From Hamiltosporidium magnivora (Eukaryota; Microsporidia; Dubosqiidae): a DNA stretch of 37,103 bases. The stretch's first letter is position 1. Every line of letters starts with the position of its first letter. This document shows, piece by piece, positions 21,034-32,029 of this stretch. The stretch covers positions 1 to 37,103 of the forward strand of contig PITI01000016.1 in assembly GCA_004325065.1 (NCBI GenBank). Reading direction: 5' to 3'. Made by a program: the position numbers and the translations under genes. Under the pieces are notes generated by a model that ran no database searches, had not been told where the DNA came from, and worked only from the letters and a program-made list of their open reading frames with translations.

Positions 21034-21975
21034 TTATTTCTGTCTAGAAAAGAATTCAAGTCTTAGTAAGAGTAAAAATCTTATCGTTGCTAAGATAATA
21101 TTCTTTTTATTATTACATCTAAATTTTTCTGGTAGAACCTCTTTTAGAGCCATGAAGCAGTTATTTAGTATATCTCTTCTCATATGTTCCGATTTTATAT
21201 GTTTGCTCTTTTTTTCTTCTGCTGTCATTTCATAGAATCCAGATCGTTTTTTTCGATTGATAAAAATGTCTGGATTCGAAATCAATTTTTTTAAATGGGT
21301 AAAATTCTTATTCACATCTCTAAAATCCGGATCGTATTTAATCAATTGTCTAAAAACCTCTTCCATTTCTTCTTTTTGATCTCTAAATCGTTGGGAATTT
21401 ATAACATTGTATGAACCAAAATCTGCATACGGCTTTCTTTTGTTTCTATATTTCATATATTCGTTTTTATCACTCGTATAATCGTAATTATATTCCTTTT
21501 TACAATCGGCTTTTATATTTAAATTGTCGTTAGAATATATAAGTATTTTCTTTCCATTTTTTCTGAACAGATGTTCGTCAAATTTATTTAGATCAAAATT
21601 CCGGAGATTTCTATTTGATGGAAACGTTTCTTCATGTCTATGTTCATTTATAGATGGATTTCGACTATCAATAAAACAACCATACACATTATCTTTAGAT
21701 CTATTTGCATCATTTTTATGACACAAATAACTCCTCGAATAATGAATTTTATTTTCGACATAATCACTGCATTCTTTTAAATACTCATCATTTTCCTTTT
21801 TCTCGAAAATTACTGATGCGTCACACAAGACGTCAAGTCCATGCCGCGTATCATTTTCTGGCATTACGCTTCGAATTGTATTTTCACTAAATCGTAATTT
21901 TTCGCTCGGGTATTCATTAATTTTTATTCCGAAGTTTCTTGCTTTTTCGTCTTCAAAATTGTTTTTCTCTTTCAT
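21034..21975 (-). CDS. Probable basic helix-loop-helix (bHLH) transcription factor
   Basis: This 313-aa protein has a C-terminal bHLH region at about 255-307. The basic part KKSKHIKSEHMRRD carries the H259-E263-R267 triad that reads E-box DNA (CANNTG); the Arg at the last position usually goes with CACGTG. Helix 1 is ILNNCFMALKEVLP (269-282), ending in the classic L...LP. A short loop follows with K290-K291, then helix 2 NIILATIRFLLLLRLEF (292-308). No leucine zipper or PAS domain is visible. The first 240 residues are charged, rich in Asn, Lys, Glu and Asp, and look disordered; I recognise no domain there. The CCC motif lies only 3 nt before the ATG. A nuclear, homodimeric E-box regulator is inferred from the domain alone. 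The position-10 residue is His264 rather than the usual Arg, a mild departure. Confidence 0.8.
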   Translation of the reverse strand: MKEKNNFEDEKARNFGIKINEYPSEKLRFSENTIRSVMPENDTRHGLDVLCDASVIFEKKENDEYLKECSDYVENKIHYSRSYLCHKNDANRSKDNVYGCFIDSRNPSINEHRHEETFPSNRNLRNFDLNKFDEHLFRKNGKKILIYSNDNLNIKADCKKEYNYDYTSDKNEYMKYRNKRKPYADFGSYNVINSQRFRDQKEEMEEVFRQLIKYDPDFRDVNKNFTHLKKLISNPDIFINRKKRSGFYEMTAEEKKSKHIKSEHMRRDILNNCFMALKEVLPEKFRCNNKKNIILATIRFLLLLRLEFFSRQK

Positions 21976-21978
21976 ATA

Positions 21979-21981
21979 GGG
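21979..21981 (-). promoter_or_regulatory. CCC start-proximal motif of the bHLH gene
   Basis: The minus strand reads CTACCCTATATG, with 3 nt between CCC and ATG. A TCTATAAAAAG box lies about 45 nt upstream of the ATG. The spacing is the shortest in the window and implies an extremely short 5' leader if the motif is a core promoter element. Confidence 0.6.
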
Positions 21982-21989
21982 TAGATTTA

Positions 21990-24940
21990 TTAGTGAAATT
22001 AATTTAAAAATATTTTCTTTTTATAGAATTTCTTCGTATTAAAAATATGTTTTTTGCAATATCATATGTTTAAAAATTTGATTTTTTTATCTTCATATAT
22101 AAATATTTTGAAAAAAATTGAACGGTTTAAATTATATCGTGTAATCCTATCTTCTTATTTTATATTTAAAAAATAATGATGTTTGAAGCATTTTTAATGA
22201 GTCAGAAATTATATAATTTACAGAGAATCATTTTCATTCAAAACATTTAATTTATCAGAACAATTATCATAAATGTTTATTTAATTAGCATATAAATAGA
22301 AATTAGATCATTTAATTAGCAAACAAAAATAATAAAAAATTTATTTGAAAAATAGTTAATTTGTAAGCATCAAATGGTAAAAAAAGTTAATTAAATTGAT
22401 TTTTGATACATTGAATTCTTAAATCTGCAAATTTGATTTGAAATTTTTATCATATTATATAAGAAATCTTTATTCAACTACACCGCTTCATTAATCTTTA
22501 ATTATTTCAATCAAATAAATACTATGTAAAATTTAATTTATTATTTATTAGCGCTACGGCGATAAGCTTTCATGATCAAAATAATTTTAACATCATCTCA
22601 ACATTCATTTAAAAAATTTTGTAAAACTTCATAAACAAAAATTTAAATATTTTGGTATATTGTTAAAAACAAATTTTATGTACCTTTTCTACAAATAATA
22701 ACTAAATAACTTTATTATTGATTTGTTTGTTATTTTTCACAAGTTTATTTATAAAATTTCTAGCTTTATATTTTAGGTTTCATATTCAGAATTACAAATA
22801 AATAGAAAAATCCAAATTTTGTTAAAAAAATCGCTATAGGTATTAAATTAGACTTTAGTCCAGACTGCTTTTTTGAGGTATTATGATATTTAATTGATGA
22901 ATTTATGTTTTTATGATTTATTAAAATAATGTATAGAAAATTTTAAAAAAAATATTTCGAACAAAGAAATTTTCAACTATTATGGGTACATAATCCAAAA
23001 ATCTAATTTAATTTATTTGTACCTAAACATATTTTATGTTGGTATTTAAAAATGAAACATAGAACACTTTTATTTTTTTTTTGATATAAATTAAACCACA
23101 TTATTTAAAATATAAAAGCGGATATAATTTTCCAGTTTTGGATAAAATAAAAAACAAATTTATATCCAATTAGATGTCATTTATTTCAGAAACATAATTT
23201 CCATTTAAGTAAATTTAGTATCCAAAAGGGATTAATGAAAAATTTCGAAATTGCTTTTTGATTAAAAATAAATTTATGTGCTCAAATTAAATTCTTATAT
23301 TAAAAAAATATGTTAAAGCTGAAATAAATTGAGAAACATGGGTTTTAGAATTCAATCCAATTTTTCTAAACTATTCCATGACTAAATATTTATTTGGTTT
23401 TACATATAATGTAATTAAAGGAATTCATCGATTGTGTTTTTTTTATAATTAGAAATAGATTTTTGTCATCTAATATTTGTTTATAACATAGATGTTGTAT
23501 AAATCAAGGTTTTCATACTTTTTTTTTCTATAAAAACATTTATATTTATGTATTATGTAAAACTTAATGATTAAAACGAATTGATTTGTTAAATGTTTAA
23601 ATTTTATAAAATCTTGTTATTGCTTGGGTCATTGTATATTGGTTTATCACGCAATTCATGTTTCTCTAAAAACATATTCTAAACATGAGTTTTGTCTTTT
23701 TCTTGATAAACATTTCAATCTATAAATTCTCTATTAAACTATTAGTTTTCAATAGAATAATTGAAGATAAAACATCGAAGTAAGCGAAAAAATATATTTA
23801 AATAAAGAATAATCAAAAGCAAATATAAAAAAAACATGGGTGTATTTCCTCACCCTTTTATTTATAATACAGAAATAATTATTTATTCCGAAAATATTTA
23901 AAAGAAAACAAAAACTTAAAAATATAACATTCTGAAAATTCATTAATTATGATTCGGTAATAGTTAGATAAATATTTTAAAGCTATAAATACAAAATAGT
24001 GGAATTTCAATTTCATAATATGAAACATGGCTATACTATGATTATGAGGTTTAAAGTTAAAATTAATGGAATGGCTTGGTTTTGAATAGTTTATGGAAAT
24101 AGGATTTAAGATTAAAATTAAAAATTAAAATTTATATACCAAAAACAGAATTATAGGAATAGTTCACATAATTTTATAAAAGAAAAAGCTATATTTTTAA
24201 ATCAATCAATCGTTATTAAAGCAACAGTATTTTAGTATTATGTATGATTGTCAGTATATATTTTATTTTTGGTTTCAATTTCCTTAAACTAACCCTAATT
24301 TATATTTCAATGGCTTTTTACGGAAGTCAACCTGTATTTTTATAGTATTTATGTCCAACTCTCCTATAACTTGAGGAATAAAATATGTTCAGTTCTAATA
24401 AAGTTGAATTTTTTTAGATTTATTATCTAAATGGTTTGCTAAGGATGTATTAAAAAATTTCTGAAATTTTATATAGGACAGTTGGTAAAGCTGTGGAAAC
24501 ATATTTAATTTTATATTATAAAAGTGTGAAACTTGTCGATTAAGTTTAAAGCACATTTTTGAAGTTTAAGACAATTCTCTAATATACTGTTCGATTTAAA
24601 TTTTAAAAAGATTATTTCCGCCTGTTGAAACCGATTTATCAATTTTTACAAACTAGTAAATCGTATAAAACATAATGATACATTTTAGCATAGGTTAAAT
24701 ATATTAAAATACTCTGCATAAAGAAATATTAGGACTGAGAATATATAGTGAGAATGCAAAGTAAACCAAGCTATTATATTTTTTACCGCCTTAATTTTTT
24801 TTAAATCAAAATGTTAGGGGATTGAGCATAATTGGTTTTTTTATGTATATTGATATTCTAAAAGAGAAAAATTTTATAATGCTAAAAGTAATTTGTTTAA
24901 AAAAATAGCTCTCGTTCTAATATAATATTTTAAGGCCAAA
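21990..24940. other. AT-rich intergenic region, no gene recognised
   Basis: About 3 kb of AT-rich sequence with no island, repeat or protein that I can support. An ATG-initiated open stretch at 23749-23943 (minus, Phe/Ile-rich) has no CCC motif and is not called. Confidence 0.6.
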
Positions 24941-24999
24941 GCCGGTTTTAATTTTTTTTTGCCAATACTTAAATGCTTTTGAATAAGGTTTGGCCGTTC

Positions 25000-27175
25000 T
25001 CAGGCGTATCTTTACAATAAAATTTGACATTATTTCAGCTTCTCAGTCTGGAAAAGATCATGTGAAGTTTCCAGCAGCTAAAAAAATTGTTGGTAGAAAA
25101 ATACCAACTTTATCTAAAGTTTGACCCCGGGCTTTGTCAATTGTCATGGCAAATGCCAATTATACTAGAAATTATCTTCGTTGAAATTGAAATGGAAGAC
25201 TTGCATTTGAGGTAAAATCAATTCTCCGAAAAAATATATAATTGTCTTTGACGCAATCACTTAATATTTTGTACAAGATAATATTTGGCTTCATTTCACA
25301 TACAATTGGCCTAGTTTCGTCAAAATTTTCCTTTCTCCATTTAAATTTCTAAGAATAAAACAATAGCACCTATATTAAGATTAAAAGCGAGAGGAGTAAT
25401 TCTAGATGATGAGAGACCGTTAAAAGATTAAACGGGATAATCGTTCACATTCTATTTCAAATTTTAAAAGACTAGCTGTACTAAGATATGTATTGTTCGG
25501 CACAATAAATTACACAAATACTTTTAGATGAATTTTATTAATTTCTTCATTTTTATGTAAAAGAATTACCTCTTTTAGAAACGTCAACGATATTCTTTTC
25601 GCATAAAATTTCGCAAAATTATCTATTGAAATATATACAAAAATCATATATGATGGGATTTCTATCAAACTCTCATCTAAATTATTACTATTCATAAGTT
25701 CTCGATTGCTCTATTTAATAGGCTATTCACTATATAGCCTGTCTTTAGCTCGCATATTGTTAGAAAGTTTCAATATTTTAAAAGTATTCCACAAAGAGAA
25801 AAACAAGAAGCTTTATGAAATAAAATCTGCACCTTGTGCTTTGCTTACCATGGGGAACCACTGTATATAGTTTTTGAGTAAAAATTTGCCTTTCCATAGA
25901 AACACAATCGACATTACTCTGGATGCCTTTGAATAATCCATTCTATATAATTTAGTAATGTCCCGACGACGAAGACTCGCCTCGAAATGTTTAATTGGTT
26001 AAAACACTATAAGACACTGATAAGAGTGCCCCAATTAAGATATGTCTTTTTCTATCTGCTCATAAAACTTATAATAGTGAATAGAACTGAACATAAAACA
26101 ATTAAAAAGATTCTATTGGTTAAAAAAATAATTGAAATAAAAATTGTAATTTTCTTCTGAATTGTATTGTTTATCAAGAATCGTATAATAAATTTGTTGT
26201 TTTAATTTTTCTTAAAGTATTCCGTTTAAAAAAAGTTTAAATCAATTTGTTAAGATTTCTTTTCTAAGAATTTACAGTTACATAAAAAATTTTATGATAC
26301 AATTGATTCTTTTTTGCCGTATTTCTGTCCAATTTATTTATATTCTCAATAATAATTGAACAAAACATTTTTGCTTGAATAGCTTCACGAAACTTTATAC
26401 TTGATTAAATGAAAAGATTTTTAATAAAAATGACTAAGAATTTATACAATAAATAAATTAAATAATACAGTATATCCTTAAAAAGAACATTTGTTTCGTA
26501 TAAAGAAAATTCATCGAGAAAAAAGACAGAATTGAATAAAAATATGTGGAAGGTGAAAATAATAAACATAAAATGCCGTGGTCAAGCTCTAAAAAATTGG
26601 AAGTAAATAGAATTAGGAAGAATAATACGATAAAATAGAAAATATCCTAAAATCGTATTGAGAAATTGCAAAAAAGCGGCGAATAATTCAGATCTGAAAG
26701 AACAAAAAATATAAGAGAAACAGACTAGGTGAGAGTTTAAAATTTTTAATGATATGATTGAGGAATTATGGCACTGATAAAACGTTTATGATTATTTCGC
26801 GATTTTTTTCTTATGCATGTAAACGAAAGTTAGTTTCTACGAGCTCAATGTCTAGTCTATCTAAAGATTGCAAGGCCGAAGCGAGCGTTAGTATGGCATT
26901 ATCGTAGTTAATTTGAGATTAAACATAGATTTCTCGCCTTTCGCTCGATATTAAGTTCACTTTAAAAACAGCTTTTTATTAAGAATCAGAAAAACTTACA
27001 ATCGTAAATTATATGTTTTGTACTTCGTGGTAAGTTGCTACTAATCCTGTTGATGCAAATGAAATATCATTTTCTCTTCCTCAAGTTCTAAGATATATTT
27101 CCACTGCCTCCGGATCCGTTTAAAAAAATACATATTTCCTTGGAGCTGTTATTTACAGCGTTCACAATTTAAAAA
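25000..27175 (-). pseudogene. Helitron PIF1-like helicase part, broken and interrupted
   Basis: The Walker A relic CIFLNGSGGSGNIS (GSGGSGN at 27,097-27,117) stands for CFFxDGPGGTGKT, with the catalytic Lys now Asn. ASTGLVATY (27,032-27,057) stands for ASxGIAATLL. After an interruption, the GGDFRQxLPVVPHG region survives as VVPHGKQST near 25,830-25,860, followed by a LWNTFKILKLSNNMRA relic. KEVILLHKNEEINKIHLKV (25510-25695 open piece) stands for ERAILAPKNxDVNxIN. FNLNIGAIVLFLRNLN (about 25,325-25,400) stands for LxLKVGxPIMLLRNLN. AMTIDKARGQTLDKVGIFLP (25,090-25,157) stands for motif V/VI. The helicase would have unwound the transposon strand. Stops and frame changes are frequent. Confidence 0.9.
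26030..26800. other. Extra AT-rich DNA inside the Helitron helicase
   Basis: In an intact helicase the motif II region and the GGDFRQ strand are separated by only a few dozen residues. Here their relics (about 26,840 and 25,870) are roughly 1 kb apart. The DNA between is AT-rich, like the genome background, and unlike the element on both sides. A nested insertion is the simplest reading. No open frame, terminal repeat or target duplication was recognised, so the boundaries are approximate. Confidence 0.55.
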
Positions 27176-27189
27176 AAGGTAGTTTTCGG

Positions 27190-29310
27190 ATCTTAATCTA
27201 AGTTTTTTTCGAACTTAAAATTATTTTATTTCTTAAGTATATCACATCACCCAGAATGATTATGTGGGGGGAGGTCTTGTAATCCAAAATCCTTACAACG
27301 TTTTTCATGTGTATTTTAATTTGCATTTATATTTTTCAATTTATCTTAACATATAATTCACAAAAATCTTAATGGTATGTTCGTAGAATTAGCCGTGATC
27401 TTTGATAAGATTATTTCTGTGTTTTGTTCATATTTTATGAAATGTCCGTAATATCACCGAAAAGACATATAATGGCGAATTAATCTCGGTATTTTCATTG
27501 CCACGGCATAATCCAAAGTTTTGTTCAAAAATTTTCTTCCCTCGTCAATTCTTTTTGCGATAACTGTCGCAAAATAATTTATATAGGTTTTCCGTCTATA
27601 GTGATTGCATATTCAAATGAATAGTACCCAATATTTACAATTATAGAGGCTTTAAGCAATATAACTCGGAATATAATATACTTATAGGTACAATTTTTCT
27701 GATACAACTATTAAAATTATAATTTGAGGTTTTCGCGTGTGATATTTCCAGCTAAAAATTACGAGTATTTCGGACTATTTTAAATGGCGGTACTGGTTGG
27801 CTCCAATATTGAGTTTAAATGAAGCCGTTAATGGGCTTTCTTCTTTTGTATAGATGATTTCTTTTATTTTTTCTTCCTCTAATTCAATTAATATATTTTG
27901 TTTTCTTTCAAGATGAGCCTAATCTTTTTACTGATGATTTTTTTCTTGTTTAGGAAATTTAAATATTCTCTAGACTGTTTATGAGAGCTTACATACCATA
28001 AATCTAAAATCGTTTTAATTTTATTGAATCGAAAACAATTTTTTGCACAGTCGGATTCTTTGTAAGAAAAGCAAACAGGTATTTTACAGCTTTAAAAAAC
28101 GCACATACGCACAAATTATAAGGCAGTTACATTTTAAAGATGAATATGGGTTTTAATGAAATAACCAGCTATTATTAATATGGTTTTTTCTAGCTTTAAC
28201 TGGATAAGCTTTTTGTTTACGATATAAAGGATTTCCGTCTTGAATTTAGAACAGTAGAATCTTGAGATGTTCTGGAAAAGATTTATAACATTGATTTTTG
28301 GCCATGCAAGATGAATATGGCAAGCCCCACATGAACAAAAAATTAACTTTTATTTGTTTTAAAAATAATTTAAATGGGTTTTTTATCTGATAGTCCTGTC
28401 GAAACATCTTATATTTTGATTTTTAGTGCCTGATTCATTATCTTCTTCTAATTTTAATAAAACATGAGCCTATGATAACCCTCTTTTTCGAAATTCAATG
28501 TCATCTCAGCAATATACTTTTACTTCTAAAAAAATTTTAATTTTACCACCGTCATTCATGAGACACTATATTCTTGCCTTAGATTTTATCTACTAAATCA
28601 GAATGATTCTCGCATTCCTCGGTTTTACTAGATTTTCAGATGTTTAACCATACATTGGATTGCTGTTTATAGTTATAAAAAACTTGTTTTCCTTGAATTT
28701 GAATTATCTCGATAGCATTTTGATATAGTCTACATGTTTTGAGGGCTACTTGAGAATGTCAAAAGAAAGATATTTCGCGAATTTCGAAGAGTTCCGTCCC
28801 TAAAATCCTGTTTTTGTGATTGTGACACATTCGAGCTATTTTCGGCTCTAAGGTTTTTTAATTAAGTTCTAGTGTAATCTAAATCATTAAATTTAGGTTC
28901 TCAATATGCATCTAATATATCTTGTTGAGGGAATTTTTCTGCACTTGCAAAGAAATTGAATCTATTTTTATTTCAATTAGTAGGAATAATATTCCTTTGG
29001 TGTAATATTTTTAAGAGCATTGGAACTTGTTTCTCTTGCATAATTAATTTTAATATTAGTATCCTAGCCTTTCCTCGATATTACAACAAAAGAGAATATA
29101 ATAGAAGCATCTAGGGGTTTACCGCTATTTTACACGCTTGAATGAGTAATGAAGAATCCTTAACTGTATGATGCATCAATAAGTCTCTTTACATAAGGGG
29201 TTTGCCTCTTTCGCTTACAAAAACAGCTGCGACTTCATTAAAACGTTAAAATTATATATTCTCACATCAAATTTTCTTTTTTCAATCTTTCCAAATTCGC
29301 TTCAGCCATG
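27190..29310 (-). pseudogene. Helitron HUH replication-initiator (Rep) part, broken
   Basis: Readable relics on the minus strand are as follows. Near 29,100-29,245 lies FNEVAAVFVSERGKPLM. Near 28,880-28,930 lies DILDAY...FNDLDYTRT, matching the YIVDAYVxIExxRLxYIRxNQ block. Near 28,715-28,740 lies YQNAIEII, for YQDAMAIV. At 28,441-28,499 lies IEFRKRGLS-stop-AHVLLKLEED, matching IEFQKRGLPHAHILLxLE. The codon of the first catalytic His is now TAG (28470-28472), while the second His is intact. At 28,261-28,310 lies CMAKNQCYKSFPEHLK, for the CxKxxxCSKxFPKxF block, followed by DGNPLYRK. Near 28,010-28,095 lies AVKYLFAF, for AVKYLYKYVYKG. In Helitrons this part nicks and rejoins DNA strands. No frame is intact. 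Confidence 0.88.
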
Positions 29311-29324
29311 CATAGAATTTTCTT

Positions 29325-30475
29325 GTTTTTTTCAAGCTTTATAGTAAATTTTAAGACAATAGAAAACAATACCATTTCATAAAGCCAGATATTATTTCTT
29401 TTATTCATAACTCACATGTTTTATTTAATGAATTCGTCCATTTTATTATTATTACTCCCTCTTCATCGGAAATATATAGTCATGTATATCGTCTAGGATT
29501 ATTTCACATATGATGCAATTTACTCGAATGTTTGTACATTTGTGTATGCATGCGATAACAAAATGAAAAAACCCCAGAAAAAATTTTAATATTTGCTTTC
29601 ATTGAATCTTAAAAACACAAGCATTATTTTAGGATACTATATTTTTGAAAAATTTATTCAATCTGCACTTTCTTCGTTCATTGTTTTTTTAAAATTCGCA
29701 GTATATAAATATCCGGTAATTTATTTATCCTGAATTGCAACATATATTAAAAGGGTTTCTATAAAATTAGAACCATCAAAAAATATCGCTCAAAGTTATT
29801 GCAAAGTAAACATGGAGGCTTTAAATGATGTTTTACAGCTTTATTTCTATCTAATTATGTTGATTTAAATTATATACATCTGGGTTGATCTTTTTACGGC
29901 CGCTTCTATAAATTTTTCGATTAATTTGATTTTTTTGGATTCCTAATTGGCTTTTTTCTTCGATACGTTTAATCTTAAATTTTTTATTCTTGCTAATAAA
30001 CTACACTCTTTTCCTCTTCTGTTATATGTGTTCTCAATTTGTTAGGTCGCTTAAATCCAGATTTTTTTGATTATATTACTTTCAGCCTTTTTTTTGTCTT
30101 GAGAAACGTACAGCCTTTTATTGCTACGTCAAGACCTATTTTGTGGCAGAAAAATGAATTAAAATGTTCTTATAAAACCTACAATTTCTTTTTGATAGTC
30201 CTAATCTAAGAAATTGAATTATTTTATATTATTAATCTAAAAAATAAAGTAAATATAATAATTTAATATTTTTAAAAATTAAAACAGAAATTCAATTTGC
30301 CAAATATTCTTTGACAATAATTCCTACAGTGAGATAACTGTAAATTGATGTAATTTTAATAATATCGTCATTCCCGGTTCGTTTTTGTCTTGATTATGAT
30401 AGCTATTTTTTTGATCTAATAGTTTTCTTATTACCTTTCTGCTCCAAACTTTGAGCTAATAGTTTACATTAAGCC
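29325..30475. other. Spacer between Helitron and RTE-like element
   Basis: About 1.1 kb of AT-rich DNA. The part at 29,930-30,160 is less AT-rich, and its minus strand gives a short Lys/Glu-rich readable piece (LRTHITEEEKSVVY). This could be an N-terminal remnant of the Helitron or another element. Nothing else is supported. Confidence 0.4.
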
Positions 30476-30695
30476 ATTTCGTAACTCTGCCAAAGATACG
30501 AAGAGTTCTGCTCTACTGTTCCCAAGCCTGTATTACGGCCTAAGGTTGAGCATAGGCCTAACACTCCTATCTCACAAAACCATATTTTTACGAAACCGAA
30601 ACGCAAGATTATAAATTCTGAAAACAAATCAAATAAAAAAAATAAAAAAATATTAAAGAAATTTCTATTATATTGAAAATTAGAATTTGCGCAGT

Positions 30696-31420
30696 CTTTT
30701 CCGAGCAGGCGCATTATCCAATCTATCTACTAAATTTGTTACATATAAAATGAATATTGTTGCACTGCAAGAAACCAGATAAAAAATATCAGATGTGAGA
30801 AATCAAAGGAATAACGGTGTTCTACAGCAGTGACAAGACTTCTACCGGGGACTGCATTTGCCATTAAAAACAATCATGTAAGAAATGTTTTGGGATATAA
30901 GCCTATGATGAATGATTGTGCCCAATAAGAGTCAAGGGTCATTTTTTTAACACGAAATTGCTATATATTCACGCCCCCACTGAAGATACTAATGAAGAAA
31001 TAAATGATGAATTTCATGCAAGACTCATATATACCTACGAAAATGCCCCAAGAAATGATATAAAAATTGTTTATATCTGATCTAAAGGTATAGATAAGAA
31101 AAGATATGACGTGCAAGCCTATTATCTGACAAAAAACATTCATACTGAATCCAATATAACTAAACCATACTGCCCAATTTTGCAGTCAGTAAGAACATGG
31201 TTTTTCTAGTACTTATTTCAGAATAAAATAATGCATAAATGCACGTGGCGATCACTAAATGGTATGCTATTCAACCAAATGTACCATGCGCTTATCAATT
31301 CTAAGATTGTATCAAGTTTCATGGATTTAAGAAGCTTTTGAAGCGCTTATTGAGATTCAGATCACTTTTTGCTTAAGATGAAGTATATTTGGGGTATATC
31401 TACCTTAAAACAACCCAGAA
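30696..31420 (+). pseudogene. Endonuclease domain of the RTE-like element, broken
   Basis: The first 28 codons from 30,696 are open and read LFRAGALSNLS...MNIVALQETR, matching the RAGALxxLxxxLxxYxxDIVALQExRW opening of AP-like endonucleases; the catalytic Glu in QETR is kept. LLYIHAPTEDTNEEINDEF (30,958-31,014) matches the NxHAPTEDKxxExKDxFY block. Further on, HKCTWRSLNGMLFNQM (31,238-31,285) stands for HKxTWxSPDGxxxNQIDH, where the IDH residues are lost. DSDHFLL (about 31,356-31,376) stands for the final SDHYLV motif. In the living element this domain nicks the target DNA. Confidence 0.88.
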
Positions 31421-32029
31421 GATCTACATTAGAGAAATATAATACTGATTTTTTGAATGATCCAAACGGTATATAAAATATGCAATGACCTAGACTAAAT
31501 ATTAAAACATCAACAAGCCTTATATAATGATTGACATACATGATACCTGAACAAAGATAAAATTACGATTGAAAAAACAGCAAAAGAAGTGTTAAAGTTT
31601 AAAAAAAAACAAGAAACGAGATACTAGTTTATACAAGAGTATAAGGATGCCATCAATCGACGAACAAAACCGGAATTAAAATGCTACGATTCAATGCTAC
31701 ATATATAAAACAAGAGTTCTGTACGGCAAGAGCCAATGTAAACCGTTTTAAAGTGAGAAAAGAGTAAGAGAGATTAAAAGATCAAAAGAAATAGAAAGAA
31801 TGGCAGAAAGTAAAAAAAAAGAGAATTTATCATATAATAAGAAATGAGAAACAAAAATTTGTACCTAAAACCTGAATTATAGAAGAAAGAAAGGTGAGAT
31901 TTTACAGATCTCATAGAAATTTTAGATACATAGGCTAAATATTTTGAAAGCCTTCTAAATTGCGTAGAAGAAGATAAATCAGACAAGGAAAACTGTTATA
32001 AAGATCCGGCTAAGAAACATTTTGCAACC

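Larger units (their letters stand above)
24950..29320 (-). mobile_element. Decayed Helitron rolling-circle transposon (Rep plus PIF1-like helicase)
   Basis: On the minus strand, fragments in different frames follow the order of a Helitron RepHel protein from high to low coordinates. The order is: an N-terminal FNEVAAVF / LMHHTVKDSSLL block, the replication-initiator region with its HUH motif, the cysteine-bearing KNxCYKxFPEHL block, the AVKYLFAF block, the pre-helicase region, then helicase Walker A through motif VI. Many stops and frameshifts show it is dead. Exact ends (5' TC, 3' hairpin and CTRR) were not found; a weak inverted GGCCAAA/TTTGGCC pair lies at 24,933-24,996. A Lys/Glu-rich minus-strand remnant at 29,930-30,160 may be an extension of the N-terminus. 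Base composition is less AT-rich than the flanks. Confidence 0.9.

Noticed and set aside
21524..21890. Plus-strand frames inside the bHLH gene
   Set aside because: Shadows of the minus-strand coding sequence.
24311..24346. CCC followed by an ATG and an 11-codon frame
   Set aside because: Too short for a gene and no splice signals that would extend it were seen.
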